Source: an uncultured Eubacteriales bacterium
GTDB lineage: Bacteria > Bacillota > Clostridia > Christensenellales > Borkfalkiaceae
Reading direction: 5' to 3'
Length of the DNA stretch: 64,000 nt
Assembly (NCBI GenBank): GCA_905209085.1
Contig: CAJLRM010000006.1
Location: forward strand, 1-64,000
This document shows positions 1 through 9,164 of the stretch, one piece after another. The position numbers and the translations under genes were made by a program. Numbering within the stretch: the first letter of the stretch is position 1; every line of letters begins with the position of its first letter. The notes under the pieces are model-generated. The model was not told where the DNA came from. It did no database searches and worked only from the letters and a program-made list of their open reading frames with translations.

Positions 1-54
1 AGGGCAAGGGCAAGGGCAAGGGCAAGGGCAAGGGCAAGGGCAAGGGCAAGGGCA
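1..54. repeat. Tandem hexamer repeat (AGGGCA)x9
   Basis: Nine perfect copies of AGGGCA run from the window edge to base 54, so the array probably continues to the left. Read as GGGCAA it gives nine evenly spaced GGG runs with 3-nt loops on the plus strand, a classic G-quadruplex pattern. The frame starting at base 2 stays open (Gly-Gln repeats) to a TAG at 110-112, so the array could be the tail of a gene lying to the left. This cannot be decided from the window. Confidence 0.9.
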
Positions 55-577
55 AAACAAATCTGAGGGAGAGAATGCGTTTTTGGGAAACGCGCGGAAA
101 GGCAAAAAATAGGCGCAGGAAAAATAGAGAAGGAAAATAAAAAAAGGGAAAGATACGGAAAAATAGGGGAAATCGATGGTCGGAAAGAGCGGGGATTTTA
201 TCCGTCGATGATGACGGCATAAGGCGTATTTGCTTCTTGAAAAAGCGGGGAGGCTGCGGGGAAAAGGAAGTTCGAGGGGGAGAAAAGAGCAGATTTAAGA
301 AAAATCGCCGACAGAGAAAAGCCTATCTTCGCAAGAAAATTCCTTTTGCGTTTTTTGCCGACGGAAGCCGAAAGAACGAGGCAAAGGAAAAAAACGGGGC
401 GGGAAGGAGTCAAACGGGACTTCTTCCCGCTTTTTTCGCAAAAAATACTTTACAGGAAAGAGTTTATGTTGTATAATAGAAGCGAAAATACAAAAGCGCG
501 AAGCGTTGAGCGGTATTTTGCCCCATTTCAATATAACGTCAGTTGCGTTATAATAGAAGAAAAGGAAAAAGCTTTCT
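55..577. other. Non-coding A/G-rich stretch
   Basis: Purine-rich, low-complexity sequence with short overlapping open frames on both strands and no recognisable protein. The only clear signals are the promoter elements near 449-477 and 549-554. Confidence 0.5.
449..477 (+). promoter_or_regulatory. Sigma-A type promoter upstream of the 578 gene
   Basis: TTTACA at 449-454 and TATAAT at 472-477 are separated by 17 bp. A second TATAAT at 549-554 has only a weak -35 (TTTCAA, 526-531) but lies closer to the start codon. Either could drive the two membrane-protein genes. Confidence 0.6.
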
Positions 578-1402
578 ATGAGATATACGATTCAATCCAT
601 TAAATACGTCTTTAAAAATTTTTTCTACATATTTCCGTTGGCGCTGCTCCCGGCTCTGTTCCTGTCCTTTTCGCTCGATAAGGACGCGATCAGTCGGGTG
701 CTGACGTCGTATTTTACGGGAGAACCCAGCGCTTCTTTTCCCGACATTTTCCGCGCCGTTTCCATTTTCAATTTCCGCTCGTTGAAGGCGTTTTTTGCGG
801 GACTCGCGGGGGTCGTTCTGATGGTCTTATGTACGGCGCTCATTTTTGCTTTCGTCGAAAAACATATGCGCATCGGCAAACGCACGTTCAGCGGAATCTT
901 CTCCAAACTCAACGACAATCTGATCTCCACGTGCGGGATCTGTCTGCTTTACGTGCTCCTTTACGAGGTCTGGGCGCTGATTACCTCCGCGCTTTTGTTT
1001 TTGGTGATGATACCGGAAACCGTCGGAGTCGTCTATGTGCTTTCCGTCATCGTGTTTTTCGGGATGCATTTCGTCCTTTTATACATCGTTTCCATTTTTT
1101 ATCTGTGGCTGCCCTGCCTCCAAATCACCGGCTTCCGCGCCTTTGAAGCGCTGCGCTATTCCTATCAGCTGGTGTCGCCCGTAAAGAAGAATATCGTCTT
1201 CGGGCAGTGGATCAGCGTGACGCTGGCGGAAGTATTATTGGGACTTTGTTCCCTCTTTGTCCCCGGAAGAGTGGCGGGCTTTGCTTTGGCGACGGTTTCG
1301 TACGCGCTGATGACCGCGATATTCTGCGTGCGTATGCAGGTGGTCTATTTCGACCGCGCGCAGCTGGAAAGGGCGGATCTCAAACGCTATTATCATTTTT
1401 AA
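578..1402 (+). CDS. Polytopic membrane protein, unknown function
   Basis: A 274-aa protein with about six hydrophobic segments (roughly residues 14-32, 72-93, 116-140, 145-175, 205-225, 230-250) and short charged loops. There is no signal peptide and no catalytic motif that I recognise. Its layout resembles the next gene: a basic amphipathic N-terminus, a helix pair, a cytosolic loop with an ALRYSYQL-like stretch, a final helix pair and a cytosolic end. The two may therefore be paralogues. AAGGAAAA lies upstream of the ATG. Two candidate promoters precede it, and the next gene follows after 131 bp. The membrane location is well supported; the role is unknown. Confidence 0.75.
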   Translation: MRYTIQSIKYVFKNFFYIFPLALLPALFLSFSLDKDAISRVLTSYFTGEPSASFPDIFRAVSIFNFRSLKAFFAGLAGVVLMVLCTALIFAFVEKHMRIGKRTFSGIFSKLNDNLISTCGICLLYVLLYEVWALITSALLFLVMIPETVGVVYVLSVIVFFGMHFVLLYIVSIFYLWLPCLQITGFRAFEALRYSYQLVSPVKKNIVFGQWISVTLAEVLLGLCSLFVPGRVAGFALATVSYALMTAIFCVRMQVVYFDRAQLERADLKRYYHF

Positions 1403-1533
1403 AAATTTTAGGCGGTCGGACGAAAGCCTTTGGACGATCGCTCGCCGGGATTTGGCGCGGACGGATTTTTGCAAACTCCCGCGGGTTGAAACGGATAAAA
1501 AGAACTGCCTGAAAACGGGCAAGGAGAAGGATT

Positions 1534-2931
1534 ATGCGGTTTCGGAACAGTACGAGATTACTGATTGAGAATTTAAAAAACGTTTATAAAATATTGCTTT
1601 ACAAACTGGCTATCGCGGTGGTGGCAATCGCGCTCTCCTGCGCGCTGCTGCTTCCGAACCTTTGGGACATCGTCCACAGCGCGGAAGTCACTAACCTCAT
1701 CGACATCGTCAAGGACTTTTTCCGCGCGCTCGTCACGGGCGACAGTCAATTCCTCGCGGGCTTTCAGGAACAGTTCAAGACCATGGGCACCGCGCTGTTG
1801 AAATTACTGGATTCGAGAATGTCGAAAATCGTCTGGTCGGTGGTGGGCTGCGGCGTCGTTTATCTATTGGAACGTTTCCTCGATACGCTGTGCTATTTCT
1901 CGATCGGCAGCATTCTCAACGACAGAATGGCGACCTATGCGGAAACGCCGTTTGCCGCCGCGTATATCAAAAATCTCGGCAAAGCGAGCATTTACAGCAT
2001 CGTATACGTCCCCGTGGTATTTTTATTCGACGTGATGACGATAGGGCTCTGCTATTTTCTCTTTTTCTATCTCCTGGCGTTCAACGTCCTCGCCTCTCTG
2101 TTCTTCTCCATGACGTTCATCGTGCTCTGTCAGGCGCTGAAACTGACGATCACGTCCATGTGGCTGCCCGCGATGGCGGCGGATAATATGAGCATCGGTC
2201 AGGCGATGCGCTTCGGGGATAAACAACAGAAAAAACAGTGGAAAAAGGTGTTTTCCACCTACGTCGCCACTATCTATATCATCATTATCATCAACGTGAT
2301 CGGCGCCGTCTGCACGTTTGGCAGCGCGTTGCTGTTGACCGTGCCCGCTTCCTTTATGCTCTTTATCTGCGAGCAGTTCGTCAACTATTACACGGTGCAG
2401 GGCAAGCGATATTTCATTACCTATGACCGAATCGCCATCAACCGCGACCGCGGCGACAGCGAGCATTTCTTCGAAACGGTGGAAGATCCCGACGACTTTT
2501 CCATTCTTCCCGAAGGGGAATATACGGGGGAAGGTTCGGCGCCGAGCGATCTCGAAAATGCGGAAAGAATCGCGGCGGATCTGGAAGAGCAGCTCCAAGC
2601 GGCGGACAGACAGCTGGAAGAGGCGCTGAAATCGAAAGCGGATTTGAACGCGGAAAAAAAGGCGGAAAAGAAATCCGCCGCGAATAAACGCAATAAAAAA
2701 GAGGAAATCGCGCGCCGCTTGAAAAACGACGGCGTGCCTGCGCGGGAAGGGCAAGCGGAAGGAATCGTCCCCGCCGACGCGCATTCGGAGGAAACGAATC
2801 GCACGGAAGAGAGGATCCCCGAGGCGGAAAATAGAGAAAACGCCGATGCGGTGCCCGCGGAAGAGAATGGGGATCTTGAAGCGGGCGGAGCGGACGAGAG
2901 AGAGCCCGACCCCGGGAAGGAAGAGAAATAA
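1534..2931 (+). CDS. Membrane protein with long charged C-terminal tail
   Basis: A 465-aa protein. The first ~300 residues carry about six hydrophobic segments (about 21-41, 97-115, 152-205 as two or three helices, 247-268, 271-292). The last ~155 residues are very hydrophilic: a predicted coiled coil near 345-405 with Glu/Lys/Ala-rich heptads, then an acidic low-complexity end. AAGGAGAAGG (1521-1530) sits just before the ATG. The membrane part resembles the preceding gene, which suggests duplication followed by gain of a cytosolic tail. The tail might contact a cytoplasmic partner, but nothing shows which. Confidence 0.75.
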   Translation: MRFRNSTRLLIENLKNVYKILLYKLAIAVVAIALSCALLLPNLWDIVHSAEVTNLIDIVKDFFRALVTGDSQFLAGFQEQFKTMGTALLKLLDSRMSKIVWSVVGCGVVYLLERFLDTLCYFSIGSILNDRMATYAETPFAAAYIKNLGKASIYSIVYVPVVFLFDVMTIGLCYFLFFYLLAFNVLASLFFSMTFIVLCQALKLTITSMWLPAMAADNMSIGQAMRFGDKQQKKQWKKVFSTYVATIYIIIIINVIGAVCTFGSALLLTVPASFMLFICEQFVNYYTVQGKRYFITYDRIAINRDRGDSEHFFETVEDPDDFSILPEGEYTGEGSAPSDLENAERIAADLEEQLQAADRQLEEALKSKADLNAEKKAEKKSAANKRNKKEEIARRLKNDGVPAREGQAEGIVPADAHSEETNRTEERIPEAENRENADAVPAEENGDLEAGGADEREPDPGKEEK

Positions 2932-3120
2932 GGCGTTCCTGCCCAAGCGAGGAGGAGCCGAAGGTCGGCTCGGAGGGAAAAAAGACGGGCATAAGGGCGG
3001 GAAGCCCTTTTCGCCGCGGCGGGGAATAGATCTTGCCGCAAGAGAATATAATGGTAAGGTGCGCCGAATGATTCGGGGCGCGGAAAAGCAAAAAAATTTC
3101 AGGCATTTGAGGACAAATAT

Positions 3121-4842
3121 ATGAATTATCAGGCAAATTATGAGAAGTGGCTTTCCGACCCTCGGCTTTCGGACGAGGGCAGAAATGAATTAAAGGAAAT
3201 CGCGGGCGACGAAAAGGCGAAGGAATACCGCTTTGGCGGCGAGCTGGAATTTGGCACCGCGGGGATGCGCGGCATCATCGGCTACGGCATGAACATGATG
3301 AACGTCTACACCGTCATGCGCGCCACGCAGGGGCTTGCCGAGTTTATTAAGGAACTCGGGGAGGACGCCGTCAAAAGCGGCGTCGTCATTTCCTACGACA
3401 CGCGGCGCAAATCCGAGGAATTCGCGCGGGCGGCGGCGGGAGTGCTGGCAAAGAACGGCGTCAAGGCGTATCTCTTCGACGACGTGCATCCCGTTCCCAT
3501 GCTCTCCTATGCGGTGAGATACCTGCGCACCGTGGCGGGCATCATGATCACGGCGAGCCACAATCCCAAGGAATACAACGGCTATAAGGTATACGGCGCC
3601 GACGGCGCGCAGATGTCGCCCGAGGATACCGAAAAAGTCGTCGGATACATTTCGAAGATCGACGATTACCTTTCCGCAAGCGGGGAGGAAAACAGTCCGC
3701 TCATTCTTCCCGTACCCGAAAAGCTCGACGAAGACTATATCGAGGCGTTGTCCCGCCTGCGCCTGTCGCCCGAAGCGGTGAAAAAGTGCGGCGCGAATCT
3801 GAAACTCGTCTATACGCCCGTACACGGCAGCGGCTACGTGCCCGTCACGACCATACTCAAAAAGCTGGGCATCAACGTCACCGTCGTCGAGGAACAGACG
3901 ACGAAGGATCCCGAATTTTCCACCGTCAAAGTGCCGAACCCCGAATTTAAAGAAACGCTGTCCATGGGCATCGCGCTTGCGAACAAAATACACGCGGACG
4001 TGGTGTTCGGCACCGATCCCGATTCCGACCGTTTAGGCGTCGCCGTCAAGGACGACAAGGGCGAGTTTACGGCGCTCTCGGGCAACCAGGTGGGAATTTT
4101 GCTGCTCGACTATATCCTGACCCGTCTGGAAGAGGAGAACGCGATGCCCACGAACGCCGCCGTCGTAAAATCTTTCGTGACGACGGGGATGGCGAAAGCG
4201 ATCTGCGACGATTTCGGCGTCACCCTGTTCGAAACCCCGGTAGGCTTTAAGTTTATCGGCGAAAAGATCAAACAGTGGGAAAAGGACGGAAAATACACTT
4301 ACGTATTCGGTTTCGAGGAATCCTGCGGGTATCTTCGGGGCACGCACGCGAGGGATAAGGACGCGGTGGTCGCTTCCATGCTGTGCGCGGAGATGGTATG
4401 CTATTATACCTATGTGGGAAAGACGGTGTACCGCCGTTTGCAGGAGATCTATCTCAAATACGGCTACGTATTGGATAAGAACGTTTCCGTGCAGTATTCG
4501 GGGCTTAACGCCATGAAGGAAATGAACGCGGTCGTGGACGGACTCAAAAAGAGAAAAGTGACGGATCTCGGAGGGATGGCCGTGGAAGCCTTCCGCGATT
4601 ACAGCGCTGCGAAACGAGTATCGTATGCGGACGGGACGACGGAAACGCTGGATATTCCCAAATGCAATTGCGTCTATTACGAACTTGCGGGCGGTTCCTT
4701 TGTTTGCGTTCGTCCGTCGGGCACCGAGCCTAAATTGAAAATTTACTATTCTCTGCGCGCAAAGGACGAGGCGGCGGCAAACGCCGAGCTGGAAAAGCTG
4801 CAAAGAGCCGTCGACGAGCTTTTGGAAAAGGCGAAAAAGTAA
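3121..4842 (+). CDS. pgcA: Phosphoglucomutase/phosphomannomutase (alpha-D-phosphohexomutase)
   Basis: Interconverts glucose 1-phosphate and glucose 6-phosphate, feeding cell-envelope and storage polymer synthesis. The 573-aa length fits the long Firmicutes PgcA type. The four family signatures are visible: the phosphoserine loop TASHNPKEYNG with catalytic Ser146, the metal loop DPDSDR with Asp299, Asp301 and Asp303, a GFKFIGEKI/FGFEESCGY sugar-binding region, and the C-terminal phosphate loop RPSGTEPK starting at Arg531. GAGGA precedes the ATG. A TATAAT lies at 3047-3052, though without a good -35. A strong terminator follows at 4904-4942, so it is probably monocistronic. Confidence 0.95.
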   Translation: MNYQANYEKWLSDPRLSDEGRNELKEIAGDEKAKEYRFGGELEFGTAGMRGIIGYGMNMMNVYTVMRATQGLAEFIKELGEDAVKSGVVISYDTRRKSEEFARAAAGVLAKNGVKAYLFDDVHPVPMLSYAVRYLRTVAGIMITASHNPKEYNGYKVYGADGAQMSPEDTEKVVGYISKIDDYLSASGEENSPLILPVPEKLDEDYIEALSRLRLSPEAVKKCGANLKLVYTPVHGSGYVPVTTILKKLGINVTVVEEQTTKDPEFSTVKVPNPEFKETLSMGIALANKIHADVVFGTDPDSDRLGVAVKDDKGEFTALSGNQVGILLLDYILTRLEEENAMPTNAAVVKSFVTTGMAKAICDDFGVTLFETPVGFKFIGEKIKQWEKDGKYTYVFGFEESCGYLRGTHARDKDAVVASMLCAEMVCYYTYVGKTVYRRLQEIYLKYGYVLDKNVSVQYSGLNAMKEMNAVVDGLKKRKVTDLGGMAVEAFRDYSAAKRVSYADGTTETLDIPKCNCVYYELAGGSFVCVRPSGTEPKLKIYYSLRAKDEAAANAELEKLQRAVDELLEKAKK

Positions 4843-4903
4843 AAAATAAAGAGCAAGGAGAACGGTCGCAGGATACTACCCGCTGCAAACCTGTTCGATT
4901 GCG

Positions 4904-4942
4904 AAAAAAATGACCGGGCATGAGGAACGCTCGGTCATTTTT
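4904..4942 (+). terminator. Rho-independent terminator after pgcA
   Basis: A-run, TGACCG (4911-4916), a 15-nt loop, CGGTCA (4932-4937) and then five T. The A-run pairs with the T-run, so it may work both ways. The rest of the gap to 5177 shows no gene. Confidence 0.8.
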
Positions 4943-5177
4943 GCAAAACAGGCGGTCGCTTAGGGGCGGCTCCGGAAACAGGCGGAATTTAAAAAACGAT
5001 TGGGGCGGGAACTTGAAGGCAGGAAAGATTCGAAAAAATCAATTTTTGCGATAAAGGAAAAAAAGGGACAGGACGGCAAAACTTAACGGACATACGCGGG
5101 ATAAACGGAGTCGGGAAAAAAGCGCACCCGCGTTTTAAGAAGTCCCGAGGGGAAACGGGGAACGCGGAGGAGGTTTT

Positions 5178-6389
5178 ATGAAAAATCGGGATATTGAAAA
5201 AGCGTTGAAATTAAAAAAGACGGAAGTCGTACAGGGACTTCCCTTTCGGTTTGTCATCGATATCCTGTTCTTTCTCTTGGAAATCTCCCTGATCGTTTAT
5301 CTGTTTTTGTTCCGCGATATGAAGGAGCGGATCAATATCCTGTATCTTTGCGGATACGTATATTTGGCCGCCGTGGTAACGACGGATTTTTTCCTCTGCC
5401 GAAAATGCGGTCGGAATGCGGAAAAAAGTTGCCGTTTTTTCTATAAATGGACGGTCGTTTACAGCGTGCTCATTCTGGCTTGGGGAATCGGACTGAATTA
5501 CCTGGAACTTTTAAGCGGCAGGAGCGAGATTGTCTTCTTTACGATTGTGACGATATGCGCGGGCGGAGTAAATCTGCACAAAAGGGAATCCTTCCTGCTC
5601 TTTCCCCTGACGATTCTCTTTAATTACGTCATGGAGCTTACAATCGGCAATCAGCCGTTCGATCTGGGATTTTTGGTGAATTATACGATTTTCGGCATCA
5701 CGCTCCTGTTTATTTCCCTGACGAAAAACAAAAGTCTGATCAACGAAACGGAAAAAGCCGTTCAGTTAGAAAGCAACGCGCTGAAATTGAAGGCGGCTGT
5801 GGAAGAACTGAACGAGGCGAATAAAAAGCTGCGGAAAATGTCCGTAACGGACGCGCTGACGGGAATCGGCAACAGGAACGCCTTGCATGAATACCTTTTA
5901 AAAAAACTGTCGGACTGCCGAGAAAAGAAGCGGGCGCTCTGCGTCATCATGTCCGATCTCGACGATTTTAAGCGCATCAACGATACTTTCGGGCACAAGG
6001 CAGGGGACGAAACTTTAAAGCAGGCTGCGAATATCTTTGTGCAGGCGGCGGGAGAGAACCGCGTTTTCCGGTACGGCGGGGAGGAATTCGTCGTCGTCGC
6101 CGAGGAGGGCAGGAACGACTGCATCGCCTTGGCGGAAAAGCTACGCAAGACGGTTTCTCTCACGCGCTTTACCGAAAAAAAGCTCGCGCTGACCGTCAGT
6201 ATGGGACTTTATTGCGTCGTGCCCGACGCCGATACGTCCGAGGATCGCTGCCTCATTCGTGCCGACAAAGCGCTGTATACGGCAAAAAACGGAGGTAAAA
6301 ATCGCGTCTGCGTCTATCGCGAGGAAGAAACGCCCGAAAAAAATGCGCCTTTCTCGGACGGAGTTTTTGTGGGGAAGCAAGAAGACTAA
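5178..6389 (+). CDS. Membrane-bound GGDEF protein (predicted diguanylate cyclase)
   Basis: A 403-aa protein predicted to make cyclic di-GMP from two GTP. The N-terminal half (about residues 25-185) has six hydrophobic helices and looks like a membrane sensor. A short coiled coil (about 190-225) leads into a GGDEF domain (about 225-385) beginning with the usual VTDALTGIGNR segment. The active-site signature is GGEEF at 300-304, an active variant. The product-inhibition I-site RxxD expected six residues before it reads A-G-E-N (291-294), so feedback inhibition is probably absent. GGAGGAGG at 5166-5173 fixes the start. No EAL or PilZ gene is nearby. Confidence 0.9.
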   Translation: MKNRDIEKALKLKKTEVVQGLPFRFVIDILFFLLEISLIVYLFLFRDMKERINILYLCGYVYLAAVVTTDFFLCRKCGRNAEKSCRFFYKWTVVYSVLILAWGIGLNYLELLSGRSEIVFFTIVTICAGGVNLHKRESFLLFPLTILFNYVMELTIGNQPFDLGFLVNYTIFGITLLFISLTKNKSLINETEKAVQLESNALKLKAAVEELNEANKKLRKMSVTDALTGIGNRNALHEYLLKKLSDCREKKRALCVIMSDLDDFKRINDTFGHKAGDETLKQAANIFVQAAGENRVFRYGGEEFVVVAEEGRNDCIALAEKLRKTVSLTRFTEKKLALTVSMGLYCVVPDADTSEDRCLIRADKALYTAKNGGKNRVCVYREEETPEKNAPFSDGVFVGKQED

Positions 6390-6458
6390 ACAAAGCGGCG
6401 GACGCCGATAAAAATTGAAATACAGGCATTTATTGTCTGAAAAAAGGGAGGAAAACCG

Positions 6459-6986
6459 ATGAAAAAGACGGAAAAAAACGAGCGGGCGCCTCGTCGTCGT
6501 AAAAGCGGCGGAGGAATAAAAAGAGGCGTCAGAACAGCGATAGACTTGCTTTCTTTTATTTTGGGAGGGAGCGCGTTTTCCATAAGTTTTTTCCTGATGA
6601 TTCTTTGCGTGGGCGGAATGGGGGTAGGCGTAGGCATCGGTTCCTCTTCTGCGGAAAATCCTTTGTTGAATTATCTTCTGTTGAATGTCTTTACGATGAT
6701 ACTCACCGGCACTTCGCTGGTGGTGTCCTCCGTCGCGTCGCTTGTGACGGAATATACCGAAAAAAAGGAAACGATGAAAACCTCCTCGTTTTTTGTGACG
6801 CTCGGCTCGGTCGGCATTTTTTCGGCGTTTTCTTTGCAAATCCGCTACTTTTTCCTGATCGCAATCGCTTCCCGCGCATGGATTTGGGGCGTGCTTCTGA
6901 TCTTGCCGGCGGCGGGCGTCGTTTTAGCCGTCGTACAATTCGTTTCGGCAAACGGAAAATATGACGCGGCAAGATATTCCTTTTGA
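6459..6986 (+). CDS. Small membrane protein, unknown
   Basis: A 175-aa protein with a very basic N-terminus (residues 1-24, rich in Lys/Arg) and about four hydrophobic segments (near 27-55, 68-90, 105-122, 125-150). One helix contains a Gly-rich GGMGVGVGIG run. A good GGGAGG site precedes the ATG. It follows the GGDEF gene by 69 bp with no terminator between, so the two may be co-transcribed. I do not recognise a family. Confidence 0.6.
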   Translation: MKKTEKNERAPRRRKSGGGIKRGVRTAIDLLSFILGGSAFSISFFLMILCVGGMGVGVGIGSSSAENPLLNYLLLNVFTMILTGTSLVVSSVASLVTEYTEKKETMKTSSFFVTLGSVGIFSAFSLQIRYFFLIAIASRAWIWGVLLILPAAGVVLAVVQFVSANGKYDAARYSF

Positions 6987-7060
6987 AAAAGGATTGGCAG
7001 GGGCGGAACGGGGAGAGCCCGAAAAATAAAAAAGAATCCAAATCGCGGGACGGGGCAAAT

Positions 7061-7093
7061 GCTCCGTCTTTTTTCCTGCCGAAAAGACGGAGC
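7061..7093. repeat. Perfect 12-bp inverted repeat
   Basis: GCTCCGTCTTTT (7061-7072) and AAAAGACGGAGC (7082-7093) are separated by 9 nt. There is no T-run after it in the plus direction, so it is only a possible terminator for the 6459 gene. Confidence 0.5.
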
Positions 7094-7210
7094 GGGAAAG
7101 CATAGGCGGCTCCCGCGCGATACAAAAAACCGCAACACGGCGAAACGGAAGGGCAAAAACAGGAACAAAAAACCGCCTTCGGCGATATACTGAAAGGGGA
7201 GGCGGCGGTT

Positions 7211-7882
7211 ATGCGGATTTGTTTTGTTAGCAGAGGTTCGTTGAACACATTTTGGGACAATTACAGCGGCAGCGATGCGGACGTTCTTTTTTTCGGCTTT
7301 CAGGGACTCGGAGAAGTCAGCTACGAGAAGGAATTGAAGGGGGAAACGAACTGTTTTGAGGACGTGGCGATTCTCTCCAAAGAGAGCCATAACATCGTCG
7401 TCTGCGGCTGCGTCACCGATACGCGGGGAATAAAGCGCAAGTCCGCCGTGGTGGCAGAAAACGGGCGCATTTTAGGCGTTTCCGATATGCTGAACGCGGT
7501 GGACGGGGAATTTAAAAGCGGCGCGGGATTGCGCGTCTACGAAACGAAAGCGGGGCGGCTCGGCATCGCCGTGGCCGAGGATTTGTATTTTCCCGAGATC
7601 CTCCGCACCCTTTCCGTCTGCGGCAGCGATATGATTCTCTGCCCTTTCGGTATCGTATCCGATTATACGGAAACTGTGCTTCTCCGCGCGGGCGCGTTTT
7701 CTTACGGCGTGCCCATGTGCCTGTGCGGGATCGGGTACAGCCAGATTGCGGACATTTCGGGCGCGACTATGTTTTCCTCGCCCGACAGTCCCGTTGAGTT
7801 TTCTTTCGATAAGAAACAGGAATATCATTTGATAGAAACGCGGCGGCGCGGATTTTATAAGGCGCCCAAAAAGGATTTTTAG
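7211..7882 (+). CDS. Nitrilase-superfamily fold protein lacking the catalytic triad
   Basis: A 223-aa protein that aligns by eye with carbon-nitrogen hydrolases. The usual GxxGxxICYDxRFPE block appears here as GRLGIAVAEDLYFPE (about residues 115-129) and is followed by the usual ILCPFG strand. The catalytic Cys is Ala122 with Glu123 beside it. The FPE segment carrying the catalytic Glu reads FGFQ, and the catalytic Lys strand (GRYRKxHL type) reads GVSDMLNA. All three catalytic positions therefore seem lost while the fold-defining residues remain. It is shorter than the usual 260-280 aa. It may be a binding or regulatory pseudo-enzyme. A purine-rich AGGGGAGG-like site precedes the ATG. Confidence 0.7.
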   Translation: MRICFVSRGSLNTFWDNYSGSDADVLFFGFQGLGEVSYEKELKGETNCFEDVAILSKESHNIVVCGCVTDTRGIKRKSAVVAENGRILGVSDMLNAVDGEFKSGAGLRVYETKAGRLGIAVAEDLYFPEILRTLSVCGSDMILCPFGIVSDYTETVLLRAGAFSYGVPMCLCGIGYSQIADISGATMFSSPDSPVEFSFDKKQEYHLIETRRRGFYKAPKKDF

Positions 7883-7890
7883 GACCGAGT

Positions 7891-7921
7891 CAAAAGCTCG
7901 TTCAGGCTTTTGCGCGTTTTT
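7891..7921 (+). terminator. Terminator after the nitrilase-like gene
   Basis: CAAAAGC (7891-7897), an 8-nt loop and GCTTTTG (7906-7912), followed by CGCG and a run of T. Confidence 0.6.
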
Positions 7922-8509
7922 CTGAAAAAAATTGCGACGAAGGACCTACGACGAATACTTTGAAAATCGGATAGGAACTTTCTTTTTTGCTTGTCGCCAT
8001 TTTGACGACAAACGGCGATCTTTTCGGAAAAAGATCGAAAGGAGGGGGCACCGCTCCCTTTTATAGACGATACGCGAGAGGCGTTCCTTTGTCGGGAAAC
8101 GCCGTTTTGCCGTAAAAAATCTTTTGCGCTTTAAGGCGGGAAAGGGGCGTTTCATTTTGCAAAAGGGCGGAATCGAAAAACGGGAATGTGCATTTCTCGA
8201 AGGAGAGGGAGCGGAGCGGCGAGATGGCGTTTTTTTAAAGGAAAGAAAGCGAAATTTTTACTTTTGTAGGCAAAATAAAGGGGCGGAATAAACGCCGCCC
8301 TGCGATATTAGGTGTATTTGCACAAACTGTAAATATCCATTTTTGATTGCTTTTTCGCAATATATCGTTGATAGCCTATGGAATACGTCGCGGTATTCGC
8401 GCCGTCCCCGCGCCTTGTCATACGAATAATGATCTCCAAAAATGCCTGTTTTTATCTATGTCAACACACGATAGAAGACAACTCTGCGCCTGAAAACGGA
8501 AAGAGAAAA
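7922..8509. other. Intergenic region between convergent genes
   Basis: No convincing gene. It holds the minus-strand terminator candidate at 8273-8300 and a small ATTGC/GCAAT hairpin near 8346-8360. The rest looks featureless. Confidence 0.5.
8273..8300 (-). terminator. Terminator candidate for the GNAT gene
   Basis: On the minus strand GGGCGG and CCGCCC (plus positions 8295-8300 and 8281-8286) form a GC-rich stem followed by a T-rich TTTATTTT tract. It lies about 210 bp beyond the stop codon. Confidence 0.5.
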
Positions 8510-9097
8510 TCAAAGCTCCCTTTCCACAAAGTGCGAAGGATATTTGTTCCAATAGCCTCTATAAATCCTCTCGTCCTTTCCGTCCAGATTCCGCTGATAC
8601 ATCCGAAAAGTGACGCGTATATTTTTCGGCTGCCAATCTTCCTCGTAGGAATAGCAGTAACGCATTCCCGCTTTTTTCATGACGGCGCCGCTTCTCGGAT
8701 TATGGATATCGTGAGTCGCCGTGATATACGGAACTTTATCCCGCATGAGCCGCTCGATGACTGCGTTTACCGCCTCTGTCATGATGCCGCGGCGCCAAAA
8801 CTCTTTTTTCAATACGAAGCCCAAATCGCGGCTCTCGTCTTGGCTCGCGTGTATCTCTCCGATCGGAATATTGTCCTCTTTCAGACAGACTGCAAAGCGA
8901 TAGACGTCGCCTTTCTCATAGGCGTCGAGATAGCGCTTTTTTAAATGCTCTTTCGCTTCGTCGAGAGAAGTCAGGGGAAATAGGGGCAAAAACGCGGTCG
9001 TTTCTTCGTCCTTCAAGATAGAAAACAAAGCCTCCGCGTCGGTTTCTTTAAAGTGCCTAAGCGAAAGACGCTCGGTGATCAAAGGGGAAAAATTCAT
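8510..9097 (-). CDS. GNAT-family N-acetyltransferase (RimJ/RimL type)
   Basis: A 195-aa protein that should transfer acetyl from acetyl-CoA to an amine. It opens with the RimJ/RimL-type start TERLSLRHFKETDAE. It has the acetyl-CoA pyrophosphate loop as KKEFWRRGIMTEAV (about residues 96-110) and the conserved HNPRSGAVMKKAGM helix (about 131-146). A hydrophilic C-terminal extension of about 40 residues follows the core. AAGGAAGC precedes the ATG on the minus strand. It lies 67 bp downstream of metA in the same direction and could be the last gene of that unit. The substrate is unknown. Confidence 0.85.
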   Translation of the reverse strand: MNFSPLITERLSLRHFKETDAEALFSILKDEETTAFLPLFPLTSLDEAKEHLKKRYLDAYEKGDVYRFAVCLKEDNIPIGEIHASQDESRDLGFVLKKEFWRRGIMTEAVNAVIERLMRDKVPYITATHDIHNPRSGAVMKKAGMRYCYSYEEDWQPKNIRVTFRMYQRNLDGKDERIYRGYWNKYPSHFVEREL

Positions 9098-9164
9098 AAA
9101 ATAGCTTCCTTTATATTAGCGTAAAAAACGAAAACGGGCGGGGCAGGGTTGCGTTGAATGAAAA

